64,000 nucleotides of DNA from a virus, in the IMG/VR virus record IMGVR_UViG_3300025073_000036, positions 1-64,000 of that record; one strand, written 5' to 3'. The translations under genes and the position numbers were made by a program. A model generated the notes under the pieces. It did no database searches. It saw only the letters and a program-made list of their open reading frames with translations, and had not been told where the DNA came from. Of this stretch, positions 55,941 through 63,574 are shown in pieces. How positions within the stretch are numbered: position 1 is the first letter of the stretch; every line of letters starts with the position of its first letter.

Positions 55941-56458
55941 GTCGCCCCGTTCCCGACCTGCCGGCCTCGACGATCCGAGTGCTCAACGCGCTCGTGGAGC
56001 GGCGGCCGCGCTTCCTGAACGTCCTGCAGGTGCATGGAGCGTCAGACGTTTCGATCAGCACGGCCCGCGCTGCCTGCTGCGAGCTCGCCCGGCTCGGCCT
56101 GGTCGAGAAGCTGCCGGTTCGCTCGCCCTTCATCGGCGAGGCGGCCACCATGACCTACGGCGCCCGGGCCGGTGTGTCGGGCATGGAAGTACCGGCCCCG
56201 AAGCGTAGGCGCACGTCGAAGCTCGGCCGGCCAGCATATCAGAAGGTCAGGAGCGCCATGCACGTCATGCCGCCCGGCGTTCTCATCGCCGACGTGGCGC
56301 GCGCGACCGGCCTGGACATTGGCACCACGGGCACCGTGCTGCGCGACCTGCTCGAGGCTGGCGAGGTCACGCGCACGGCCGGAGAGTCGCACGCCGGTGG
56401 TCAACGGCCGTGGCTGTGGAGCCGGGCCGAGCCGGCGGAGGTGGCGGCATGCCTCTGA
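55937..56458 (+). CDS. Two-domain winged-helix DNA-binding protein
   Basis: This 173-residue protein starts at GTG 55937, overlapping the previous stop. It has an HTH near residues 18-55 (VSISTARAACCELARLGLVEKL) and a second near 110-150 (VLIADVARATGLDIGTTGTVLRDLLEAGEVTR). The two domains may bind a symmetric site as a single chain. Its role is probably transcriptional. Confidence 0.6.
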   Translation: MSRPVPDLPASTIRVLNALVERRPRFLNVLQVHGASDVSISTARAACCELARLGLVEKLPVRSPFIGEAATMTYGARAGVSGMEVPAPKRRRTSKLGRPAYQKVRSAMHVMPPGVLIADVARATGLDIGTTGTVLRDLLEAGEVTRTAGESHAGGQRPWLWSRAEPAEVAACL

Positions 56459-56742
56459 TCGCCAAGGCCGCCGTGCGCTGGCAGGACGTGCTCGGTACGA
56501 CGCCGGAGACGCGCTGGGGTGTGGACCCCGCCAAGCTCGCGGGCGTCACGCCGGACATGGCCCGGCTCGTGCGCCGCACCGCGCAACTTCCGCCGCACGA
56601 TGTCATGCTGGCCATCGAGATCTACGTCGAGGATGGCAGGCCCGACCTGGCCGATATGTTTCTCGGCCTGATCGAGCAGGACATCACACGCCTCAAGCTG
56701 GACAACGAGGTCCGCTTGCGGCGCCGGAGGGCGGGCCAATGA
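56449..56742 (+). CDS. Small helical protein, unknown function
   Basis: This 97-residue protein starts at ATG 56449 after GGAGGTGG. It is mainly helical (AKLAGVTPDMARLVRRTAQL, DVMLAIEIYVEDGRPDLADMFLGLIEQDI) and ends basic (RRRRAGQ). It may bind DNA or act as an adaptor. No family is recognised. Confidence 0.5.
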   Translation: MPLIAKAAVRWQDVLGTTPETRWGVDPAKLAGVTPDMARLVRRTAQLPPHDVMLAIEIYVEDGRPDLADMFLGLIEQDITRLKLDNEVRLRRRRAGQ

Positions 56743-57098
56743 AACTGTTTCTCGCACAAACAGACGAACAGACCGACGCCGCGTTGCGCGATGCGCTCGA
56801 CGAGGTGCTGCAGTCGCCGAAGGTCCGGCTTGCGCTCGTGATCCGCAGCGCGCCGGAGGCCACGCGCGCCGCCATTCAGACCGCCGATGCCGTCTTCGGA
56901 GTGTGGAGCCCGGATGACGCCGACGCCGTCGGAGAGCTGGCCTACGCGGCCGGACAGGGGCGCCCGGTCTACGTCGTGGCCCCCGCTGTGGCGCCGCCAT
57001 GGTTCTGCGCTGGCACCGGGCAGGGTGGGCACTACACGAGCGCGCTGCGGGCCGTGGCGGCCTTCCTGCGCGACCTGACGGCCAGGAGGGCGGCATGA
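56739..57098 (+). CDS. Nucleoside 2-deoxyribosyltransferase-like protein
   Basis: This 119-residue protein has the Rossmann-like layout of the NDT/DUF4406 group: a strand MKLFLAQT, a middle ADAVFGVWSPDDADAVGELAYAAGQGRPVYVVAP in which the family has a catalytic Glu (here in GELAYA), and a helical end. The enzyme could exchange or hydrolyse a base on a nucleotide or on a signalling nucleotide. A second NDT-like gene lies at 59982-60665. Confidence 0.55.
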   Translation: MKLFLAQTDEQTDAALRDALDEVLQSPKVRLALVIRSAPEATRAAIQTADAVFGVWSPDDADAVGELAYAAGQGRPVYVVAPAVAPPWFCAGTGQGGHYTSALRAVAAFLRDLTARRAA

Positions 57099-57973
57099 CG
57101 GCCAGGACGCGCCCGGGGGTCGGCGTGGTGCTGCGCCGGCCCAAGAACGAAACACCGGAACACTGGGCGGCCAAGATGCACGCCTGGGTATGGCTGTGGC
57201 GGCGCGGCTGCCGACACATCGGCTTCGAGGTCGAGGTGACCGCGCGCTGGAAGGTGGACGTGCTCGGCATGGTCTTCACGCGCGACCGTTCGCGCACCGT
57301 CGTGTATGCCGTGGAGGCCAAGGGCCACCGCTCCGACTGGCTGGCCGATCTGAACGCCGCCCAGGCCGGCCTGGCCGCCTTCGAGCGTCTGCGTGCCGTG
57401 CATGCCGAGGCCATTGCGCTCGGTGTGCCGGAGCCGGGCTACTACATCGAGCCGATCCGGGCGAAGAGTCAGCAGAGCGAGGAAGAGAAACACCGGGGCG
57501 AGATCATGGAACGCTACCGGAAGGCTCGCCGAGCTGCGTCGAAACACGGACACATCGCGGGCGAGCGTTCCGGCTACTGCGCTGCGCCGATTGGGGTGGA
57601 TGATGCGGAGTGGGAGCGCGTTGTCCAGCCGGGCAAGGGCCTGCGTTTCCTGCCCAACCCGACGAAGGTGGCGTGCAAGGACCTGGCGCGGGTGACGAGC
57701 GCCCGCTACGTGATGGCTCCGCCGGGTGTAATCTTGCCCGAAGAGCGGCCGGACGGCTGGGGCATCCTTGAGCCCGGGCCGCGCACCGTACACAAGATCG
57801 ACAAGCCGCAACCCGTGTCCGACGAGGTCGCGGTCGACCTGCTGCGCAAGTTGGCGCTGGCGCAGACCTACCGGACGAAGGCGGCGATCCCGGGTGAAGA
57901 GCGCGGGACCGATCTCACCATCGAGCCGTTCGACGACATCGTGCGCCGAGAGCAGGAGGCCGCTCGTGTCTGA
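57095..57973 (+). CDS. PD-(D/E)XK nuclease-like protein
   Basis: This 292-residue protein has a restriction-type nuclease core near the N-terminus: VTARWKVDVLGMVF with Asp 55, then YAVEAKGHRSDW with Glu 74 and Lys 76, the D...ExK motif. This resembles MmcB-type repair nucleases and other single-domain nucleases. The rest is helical with basic residues (EIMERYRKARRAASKHGHI). It may act in replication-fork repair or in degradation of host DNA. Confidence 0.65.
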   Translation: MTARTRPGVGVVLRRPKNETPEHWAAKMHAWVWLWRRGCRHIGFEVEVTARWKVDVLGMVFTRDRSRTVVYAVEAKGHRSDWLADLNAAQAGLAAFERLRAVHAEAIALGVPEPGYYIEPIRAKSQQSEEEKHRGEIMERYRKARRAASKHGHIAGERSGYCAAPIGVDDAEWERVVQPGKGLRFLPNPTKVACKDLARVTSARYVMAPPGVILPEERPDGWGILEPGPRTVHKIDKPQPVSDEVAVDLLRKLALAQTYRTKAAIPGEERGTDLTIEPFDDIVRREQEAARV

Positions 57974-58313
57974 GAGAACACCAGCCGGAGAGATCCCGGT
58001 CGATGTGCGCAAGCTGGCCGTGGCCTGGGTGCGACGAGAGATCGGCGCCGAGCGCCAGATCGTCGGCGCGCGCGGCCTGCCATTTGACGGCGGTGTGGTC
58101 TATCACTTCCGCACCGAGCGGGGCGCCGATGGGGCGCCCGTCGTGCGCCTGGAGGTCATCGTCAACGCCGACGGCAGCGTACAGGGACCCCGGCGCGTTG
58201 GGTCGCACGAGCGGCGGCGGGAGGCCCGCGCGGTGCGTTGCATCGAAGGTCAACCGGTCGCCCCGCGCACCCGCTACATGGACACCGAGTACAAGCGGCG
58301 GGGGTGGCGCTGA
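57966..58313 (+). CDS. Small basic protein of unknown function
   Basis: This 115-residue protein starts at GTG 57966 (eight-base overlap with the nuclease gene). It is alpha/beta, with VVYHFRTERGADGAPVVRLEVIVNADGS forming a beta hairpin, and ends strongly basic (RRVGSHERRREARAVRC, YMDTEYKRRGWR). Basic composition hints at nucleic-acid binding. Confidence 0.5.
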   Translation: MSERTPAGEIPVDVRKLAVAWVRREIGAERQIVGARGLPFDGGVVYHFRTERGADGAPVVRLEVIVNADGSVQGPRRVGSHERRREARAVRCIEGQPVAPRTRYMDTEYKRRGWR

Positions 58314-58690
58314 TGGCAAAGCTCTCCGCCTGCGTCACCTGTGGGGCCGTCGTGGACGGCTACAACCCGGGTGTGTTCACGCTCAAGATGGATGAAGTCA
58401 ATGGCGGCCCGTGTGTCACGCTCGCGTGGTGCAACGGCGTCGAGGGCCGGCGCTGCGCCGAGGTCGATCCGCTGCACCTCGAGATGGCGGCCGCGCAGGG
58501 CATGTCGGACGGCCAGGAAGGCGACGACGCGGTCTGCACCGCTTACCTGCGCATCATCGACCGCATCGCGGCCGAGCGTGGCGCCGATGGCCTGCGCGCG
58601 GCCGTGAAGGTTCGCCGCGACGTGGCCCACCCCAGGGTGACAATGCGCGGTCCTGGGCTCCTGTGGGGCCGCCGCGTGGAGCTCGTTTGA
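58313..58690 (+). CDS. Cys-containing protein of unknown function
   Basis: This 125-residue protein overlaps the preceding stop by one base (TGATGG). It has CVTCGAVVDGYN near residue 7, a CNGVEGRRC near 40-48, and a helical C-terminus (AYLRIIDRIAAERGADGL). The Cys pairs suggest a small zinc site. It is one of a chain of translationally coupled genes. Confidence 0.5.
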   Translation: MAKLSACVTCGAVVDGYNPGVFTLKMDEVNGGPCVTLAWCNGVEGRRCAEVDPLHLEMAAAQGMSDGQEGDDAVCTAYLRIIDRIAAERGADGLRAAVKVRRDVAHPRVTMRGPGLLWGRRVELV

Positions 58691-58917
58691 GCCGTCGCCG
58701 CCCCACGAACCAGCAGCGCCGCGAGGTCGAGGTGTGCCGCTGCCCGTGCATCGAGCCCGTCACCGGGCTGCGCTGCGAGGCCGTGCTCGTGAATCTGCGT
58801 CACGCCGGCCGCTGCTGGTCCGTTCCGCGCAACGCGCAGGACTTGCCGAGCGGGCGCCGTGTGTTCTGGACGCCGGCCACGCCGCCGGCCATTCGTGAGA
58901 CAAGGGGAAACACATGA
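58687..58917 (+). CDS. Small Cys-rich protein of unknown function
   Basis: This 76-residue protein starts at TTG 58687, overlapping the previous stop (TTGA). It contains CRCPCIEPVTGLRCE near residues 17-31 and a further Cys (GRCW) near 44, enough for one zinc ion. The gene ends inside GACAAGGGGAAACACATGA, the leader and start of the next gene. Confidence 0.5.
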   Translation: MSRRRPTNQQRREVEVCRCPCIEPVTGLRCEAVLVNLRHAGRCWSVPRNAQDLPSGRRVFWTPATPPAIRETRGNT

Positions 58918-59972
58918 CAGGAATTCAGTGGACGGACGAGACATGGAATCCGATCTGCGGGTGCTCCAAGGTCTCGCAGGGGTGCCGGGGCTGCTACGCC
59001 GAGAAGATGGCGGCGCGCCTGCGGGCGATGGCGCTGGCCGACATCGAGGCCGGACGCGACCCTGGCCGCAAGCGGTACTACATCGAGGCCGTGGACGAGC
59101 GCGGCCGCTGGACGGGCAAGGTCGTGCCCGTGCCGGAAGCGTTGCCGGACCCGCTGCACTGGACGCGGCCGCGCCGTGTGTTCGTCAACAGCATGTCCGA
59201 TCTCTTTCACCCGGAACTTTCGTTCCAATACATCGCGGCCGTGTTCGGTGTGATGTGGGCGGCGCACGAACACACGTTTCAGGTATTGACCAAGCATCCC
59301 GACCGGGCGGCCGAGTTCTTCGCCTGGCTAGGCTGTGCCATCGGGCGAAACGTCAACGATGGGGCGGCCGTGAAGATGGCGACGGACCCGCTCACGTCCT
59401 GCCAGATCCAAGCGGGCCGGCACGTCCGGCTCGGCCCGTACACCGTCGGGACGGGGCAGCCGAGCCGTGGGGCGTGGCCGCTGCCAAACGTGTGGCTGGG
59501 TACGTCCGTGGAGTCGCCGAGCGAGCAGCACCGCGTCGACGAGCTGCGCCGCTGCCCGGCGGCCGTCCGGTTCGTCTCGCAGGAGCCGCAGATCGAGGCC
59601 ATCGACTGGGCCGGGCGCCTCGACGGGATCTCATGGGTCATCGTCGGCGGCGAGAGCGGATGTGGCGCGCGCCCGTTCAACGTCGCCTGGGCGCGGCGGA
59701 CCATCGAGCAGTGTCGGGCGGCCGGCGTGGCCGTGTTCCTGAAACAGCTCGGCCGGGTGCCGCTCGTCCGTCTGTTGGAAACGCCCGGGTTGTCGGCGCC
59801 GGGCGCGCCCGGTGGGTGGCAGTGGCCCGTGCCGCTCGACACCGCGCCCTCGTCGCTCTCCGGCATCTTGGCCGCCTGGACGCCACGCCTGCGTCACCCG
59901 AAGGGCGGCAACTGGGACGAGTGGCCGGAAGAGCTGCGCGTGCGCGAGTATCCGGCCCCGGTGGCGGCGTAG
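58914..59972 (+). CDS. DUF5131 (phage Gp37/Gp68-type) protein
   Basis: This 352-residue protein is a clear member of DUF5131: IQWTDETWNPICGCSKVSQGCRGCYAEKMAARL at the N-terminus with the Cys set (C15, C17, C23, C26), RVFVNSMSDLFH, LTKHPDRAAEFF, PNVWLGTSVES, FVSQEPQIEAIDW and GISWVIVGGESG. The Cys pattern recalls a radical-SAM-like or Fe-S binding fold, but the reaction is unknown. It has the GACAAGGGGAAACAC leader. Common in tailed phages, near DNA-metabolism genes. Confidence 0.85.
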   Translation: MTGIQWTDETWNPICGCSKVSQGCRGCYAEKMAARLRAMALADIEAGRDPGRKRYYIEAVDERGRWTGKVVPVPEALPDPLHWTRPRRVFVNSMSDLFHPELSFQYIAAVFGVMWAAHEHTFQVLTKHPDRAAEFFAWLGCAIGRNVNDGAAVKMATDPLTSCQIQAGRHVRLGPYTVGTGQPSRGAWPLPNVWLGTSVESPSEQHRVDELRRCPAAVRFVSQEPQIEAIDWAGRLDGISWVIVGGESGCGARPFNVAWARRTIEQCRAAGVAVFLKQLGRVPLVRLLETPGLSAPGAPGGWQWPVPLDTAPSSLSGILAAWTPRLRHPKGGNWDEWPEELRVREYPAPVAA

Positions 59973-59981
59973 GAGGCGGCC

Positions 59982-60665
59982 GTGACAGACACACGAGAAC
60001 CGATCTACGTGGCCAGTCGTGCCATTCCCGAGCGCGTGGCGATGTGGCTCGCGATGCGCGAGCAGGGCTTCAACGTCACCTCGACGTGGATCAACGAGGC
60101 CGGACCGGGCGAGACGGCGTCGTTTCCCGACCTGTGGCAGCGCATCATCGCCGAGATCGGTCGGTCGTCTCGGTTCGTGCTCTACGCCGAGACGCAGGAC
60201 TTCCCGCTCAAGGGCGCGCTGGTCGAGGCCGGGGCGGCCATCGCGCTCGGCAAGCCCGTGATCTGCGTTCTGCCCGGCGTGGTACTCGAGCCGCGCAACA
60301 TGCGCCCGCTCGGCTCGTGGGCGCAGCACCCGCTCGTGACGCTGTGCCAGGTGTGGCCGGAAGATCTCGTGCCGTGGATGGCCGAGCGGCGTGCGCCGGT
60401 GCAGGGCATCGGCGACGGTCGCAGCATCACACCGACCTCGAGGCCGCCCGGTACGGTGCCGTGGCTTGTCCACATGCAGGCCTTTGAGGCCTACGCTCGG
60501 CACTTTGGGCTCGGCCAGTCGGCCGAACGCCTGGCCGAGCGAGGCGGTTTCAGTTACGGCGAGATGCAATGCCTGCTGGCAGGACACTCGCCGATCAGGA
60601 GCGCATGCGGAGAGCATCCGGCGGTGCCCGGGTGGATGCCGCGCACGAAAGGGGACCACAAGTGA
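59982..60665 (+). CDS. Second nucleoside 2-deoxyribosyltransferase-like protein
   Basis: This 227-residue protein starts at GTG 59982 after AGGAGGCGG. The N-terminus (IYVASRAIPERVAMWLAMREQGFNVTSTWIN) and the segment SRFVLYAETQDFPLKGALVEAGAAIALGKPVICVLPG show the NDT-like fold with the Glu-containing GALVEAGAA helix. The C-terminus (about 140-227) is extra and helical. It may handle free nucleosides or modified nucleotides. It may be related to the 56739 gene, but the two differ in length. Confidence 0.6.
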   Translation: MTDTREPIYVASRAIPERVAMWLAMREQGFNVTSTWINEAGPGETASFPDLWQRIIAEIGRSSRFVLYAETQDFPLKGALVEAGAAIALGKPVICVLPGVVLEPRNMRPLGSWAQHPLVTLCQVWPEDLVPWMAERRAPVQGIGDGRSITPTSRPPGTVPWLVHMQAFEAYARHFGLGQSAERLAERGGFSYGEMQCLLAGHSPIRSACGEHPAVPGWMPRTKGDHK

Positions 60666-60796
60666 GAGTCGGGACTGCAGTGTGTTCCATCGGCCTGTGT
60701 CTCATCGGCGCCGGCATGGCCTATCTCAAGTTTGATCCTGCATGGCCCGGGTGGGTCTGTTTTGCGTTCGGCATCGTGATCGGAGCGGCTCGGTGA
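60662..60796 (+). CDS. Tiny membrane protein
   Basis: This 44-residue protein starts at GTG 60662, overlapping the previous stop by 4 bases. It has two hydrophobic stretches (GTAVCSIGLCLIGAGMAYL and WVCFAFGIVIGAA), so it is probably a two-span hairpin. A role in envelope modification is possible. Confidence 0.5.
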   Translation: MRVGTAVCSIGLCLIGAGMAYLKFDPAWPGWVCFAFGIVIGAAR

Positions 60797-61095
60797 GCGG
60801 CATCGTGCGGCTCGTGGCCGCGTTCAAGTTGGCATGGCTGGCCTTCCGCATGGGGCTGGCCGGGTGGACGGTCGAGGAATTCGAGGCCCCAAATCAGGCC
60901 GGTGGCGGTCGTGTGTTCACGGTCAATCTGTCGCGGGCAAATTGGGGCCTTGGAGCGCCAGAAGGATGGAAAGTCTCAAGCGGAGGCGCGACCTTTCAAA
61001 CGGTCTACCCGACGGCCACGGCGGCGGCACGCGGCGCGCGTCGTCTGCCGTGCCAGTTCCGAGGCGGCGTCGCCCCGTGGGAGCGCCGGCAGTGA
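60793..61095 (+). CDS. Small protein of unknown function
   Basis: This 100-residue protein starts at GTG 60793, overlapping the preceding stop. An N-terminal amphipathic helix (IVRLVAAFKLAWLAFRMGLAGW) may touch the membrane or a partner. The remainder is beta-rich (RVFTVNLSRANWGLGAPEGWKVSSGGATFQTVYPTATAAARG). Function is unknown. Confidence 0.45.
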   Translation: MSGIVRLVAAFKLAWLAFRMGLAGWTVEEFEAPNQAGGGRVFTVNLSRANWGLGAPEGWKVSSGGATFQTVYPTATAAARGARRLPCQFRGGVAPWERRQ

Positions 61096-61898
61096 GCGGC
61101 CGTGTCGTCGTCGAGCTCTTCGCAGGCCTCGCGGCCTGGACGCTCTACATGCACGACCTGCGGCCGCCGTGCTCGCGCATCGGTTGCAAGAGCGGCTACG
61201 CAGCGGCGCTGGTCGAAGCCTTCGGTGTGCCGGACAAGCCCGCGCGCTCGCTGCTCGTCGAGGCCGATCCGCAGCTCGCCAACGCGCTGCGCTTCCTCGT
61301 GCGCCAACCGCGCGACCTGGCCCGCACGATCCGCCTGCTCGGCGGCCCGTCGAGCGAGCCGCGCGCGATCTGGCAGCGCGCCAAGGAAGAGAAGGCCGCC
61401 GGGGCGCTGCTCGGTGCGGCCTCGTGGTGGATCTGGACGGCGGGCGCGCGCGGCGGCATCGGGGGCTTCAAGGGGGCGCACAAACTGCGCCCGAGCGTGG
61501 AGGGCTTCATCCCCACCCTGGACTCGTTGCAGCGGCGGATCTCGCTCTTCCCGGCGCTCGACCACGTCGAGGTCATCCATGCCAACGCCGAGGCCGTTCC
61601 GCCCATGCCTGGCGCCCGCGTCTACCTCGACCCGCCTTACGTGGGCACACAGGTCTACGGCGGCCCTGCGCCGTCCGTGGAGGCCGTCTGTGAGCTTGCC
61701 CGGCAGTGGCGCGACGAGGGCGCCCTCGTGGGGGTCAGCTACAACCGCCGGCTCGACACCTACGCGGCCGGCCTGCCGGAGTGGCGTGCGCTCGACCTGA
61801 CCGAGCGGCGGCGCGGCCAGGTGCGCCGCTCGCTCACCCGGACTCGCGACGAATGGCTCACGATCTCGGCGGAGGTGTCATGCCCAGGATCTACCTGA
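61092..61898 (+). CDS. D12-class DNA adenine methyltransferase-like protein
   Basis: This 268-residue protein starts at GTG 61092 (GTGA overlap). It has VVVELFAGLAAW as the SAM-binding start, SRIGCKSGYAAALVEAFGV and the catalytic VYLDPPYVGTQVYGG (DPPY at 180-183), followed by VGVSYNRRLDTYAAG. This is the D12 family that methylates adenine N6. It lacks the usual long target-recognition domain, so specificity may be short or partner-dependent. It is the second methyltransferase in the window. Confidence 0.75.
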   Translation: MSGRVVVELFAGLAAWTLYMHDLRPPCSRIGCKSGYAAALVEAFGVPDKPARSLLVEADPQLANALRFLVRQPRDLARTIRLLGGPSSEPRAIWQRAKEEKAAGALLGAASWWIWTAGARGGIGGFKGAHKLRPSVEGFIPTLDSLQRRISLFPALDHVEVIHANAEAVPPMPGARVYLDPPYVGTQVYGGPAPSVEAVCELARQWRDEGALVGVSYNRRLDTYAAGLPEWRALDLTERRRGQVRRSLTRTRDEWLTISAEVSCPGST

Positions 61899-62707
61899 CG
61901 AGCGCGGCGGCCGTGGCGGCCGTGGACCGTGCGAAGGCCAAGGCGGTCGCGCTGCCGCAGAACGCGCCGGCCAGCGCCAAGGCGAGCGCGCGGTGGCACG
62001 GTGTCATCCCGCCCGTGGCGGCCAGCGTGGGGCCGGGCCGTGTGTTCAGCATCATGCGCTGCCCGCCCGACTGGCTGCGCGAGCGGATCGTCGGTCAGGT
62101 GCTCGCCTTCACGCCCACGATGGAGCTCTTCGGACGTGCCTACGAGAGCCGTCAGGTGGTCGAGGGCAAGCGCAAGGCCCGCCGACACACGCAGCACTGC
62201 CTCACGCGGCAGAAACATGGGGACGGGGAGTGCGAGTGCGGCGCGGCCGTGCTGCGGTTCGCCGAGTACGCCCGGCGCCTGCTCGAGGTGTGGCCCCGCC
62301 CGGCCCGCGTGGCCCCCGGCGTGCTCCAATTCGGGCGCGAGCTGACCGAGCAACAGGCCGCCGGACTCCGGGCCGCTGGCGAGGTCACAGAGGGCGGCCC
62401 GCGCGTGGCCGAGTGGGATCGCTCGCTGTGGCACGGCCCGCTCGGCCAGGTGGAGGACGGCGACACGCTGGTCTGTACCTGCGGGCTACACGCGCAGTGT
62501 CATCGCATCGCGGGCGCCCTGCGCCTGCACGAGGCCGGCTGGGACGTGGTGCTCGACGGCAACGAGCTGGACGAAGTGCATCGGGGTTTCGCCTGGGTGC
62601 AGGTGAACGAGGACACGCTCGCTCGTGGCGGCAGCGGATGGCACAAGACACCCGACGGCGTGGCGGTCCACGTCAACGCCGGGGACGGGAAAGGAGGGGC
62701 GCGGTGA
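61880..62707 (+). CDS. Protein with Cys/His nucleotide-type motif, unknown function
   Basis: This 275-residue protein starts at ATG 61880 after GGAGGT (19-base overlap). The first 70 residues are helical. A Cys-rich stretch (TQHCLTRQKHGDGECECGAAVL) lies near 104-124. A later block, LVCTCGLHAQCHRIAGALRLHEAGWDVVLDG, resembles the C-terminal end of DUF4326/DUF488-like domains that have Cys-x-Cys and CH..I. It may be a nucleotide-binding enzyme, not certain. Confidence 0.5.
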   Translation: MPRIYLTSAAAVAAVDRAKAKAVALPQNAPASAKASARWHGVIPPVAASVGPGRVFSIMRCPPDWLRERIVGQVLAFTPTMELFGRAYESRQVVEGKRKARRHTQHCLTRQKHGDGECECGAAVLRFAEYARRLLEVWPRPARVAPGVLQFGRELTEQQAAGLRAAGEVTEGGPRVAEWDRSLWHGPLGQVEDGDTLVCTCGLHAQCHRIAGALRLHEAGWDVVLDGNELDEVHRGFAWVQVNEDTLARGGSGWHKTPDGVAVHVNAGDGKGGAR

Positions 62708-62928
62708 TCTTCCATGTCCACGTTGAGGCCGGCGTCGAATTCATCACGGCCGAGCTCGACCCGGGCGAGCTGACCTACAACCCCGCGACGGACGTGGCCA
62801 CGTTCACGATCTCGCTGCCCGGGCATGTCATCGGCCACGAGCTGCGGCCCCGCGAGTGGATGGCCATGGCCCGGGCGATGGTCGAGGGCGCCCGCGCAGC
62901 TCGTGAGGCCCGGGTGCCGTCGTTGTGA
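62704..62928 (+). CDS. Small beta-rich protein of unknown function
   Basis: This 74-residue protein starts at GTG 62704, overlapping the preceding stop by 4 bases. It has beta strands (VIFHVHVEAGVEFITAEL, TDVATFTISLPGHVIG) and a C-terminal helix (EWMAMARAMVEGARAAREA). No family is recognised. Confidence 0.5.
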   Translation: MIFHVHVEAGVEFITAELDPGELTYNPATDVATFTISLPGHVIGHELRPREWMAMARAMVEGARAAREARVPSL

Positions 62929-63350
62929 GCGCGCCGGACACGCTGCGCAAGGCCACCGAGCGAGTCGACGCCGCGCGCCGGACCCTGGACGCCTGCCTGA
63001 ACCGCGCCCAGCAGTTCATCGAGCCCCGCCGGGTCGAGAAGGCCCGCCAGCGCCTCGCAGATGCAGAGGCCGCCTACGCGGCGGTGGTCGAGCGCGAGAG
63101 CCGGGAGGCGGCGGCACGCCGGGCCGAGATCGAGCACGCGCGGGCGTTGCAGGCGCAGACCGGGATGGACCGCGCGAAGGCCTGGGTAGAGGCCGGATTC
63201 GAGCCCGTGGCCAGCGTCGAGGTGGCGGCCAGGATGGCGCGCGTCACGGTGGACGAGATGCGCCGCGCGCTCGGCGGCGGCGTGGTCCGTGGGCAGGTGG
63301 TCAAGGTGAACGGCCGCTGGGAGCACTGCGGGCGAGTCGGTGGCCTGTGA
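62925..63350 (+). CDS. Coiled-coil protein with HTH-like C-terminus
   Basis: This 141-residue protein starts at GTG 62925. A long coiled coil runs from about 5 to 85 (LRKATERVDAARRTLDACLNRAQQFIEPRRVEKARQRLADAEAAYAAVVERESREAAARRAEIEHARAL). A C-terminal piece (VASVEVAARMARVTVDEMRRALGGG) is like an HTH. It may be a DNA-binding adaptor for packaging, because it is close to the small terminase gene. This is inference from position. Confidence 0.5.
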   Translation: MSAPDTLRKATERVDAARRTLDACLNRAQQFIEPRRVEKARQRLADAEAAYAAVVERESREAAARRAEIEHARALQAQTGMDRAKAWVEAGFEPVASVEVAARMARVTVDEMRRALGGGVVRGQVVKVNGRWEHCGRVGGL

Positions 63351-63574
63351 CAGGCTCTCGACGTCTTCTACGAGCCGTGACCCCGGGAAACCGGCCCGGC
63401 CCATCATTCCCGACGTCTCGCGGCGACGAGCCGCCCCCGGCCCAACCGCCGCACACCTGGGCACGCGCCGTGGACGGCCCCGGCTGGTACTGCCTCGACT
63501 GCACACGCGCACCCGGCGAGCTCGGCGTCTGCCCTGGTCCGGCGCAGCCGGCGGGCCACGGGGACGGCACATGA
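63347..63574 (+). CDS. Short protein with Cys motif, unknown function
   Basis: This 75-residue protein starts at GTG 63347, overlapping the previous stop. It is Pro/Arg-rich with WYCLDCTRAPGELGVC at about 47-62, a three-Cys zinc-like element. It could be real or a conserved small accessory; composition fits a disordered protein. Confidence 0.45.
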   Translation: MTGSRRLLRAVTPGNRPGPSFPTSRGDEPPPAQPPHTWARAVDGPGWYCLDCTRAPGELGVCPGPAQPAGHGDGT

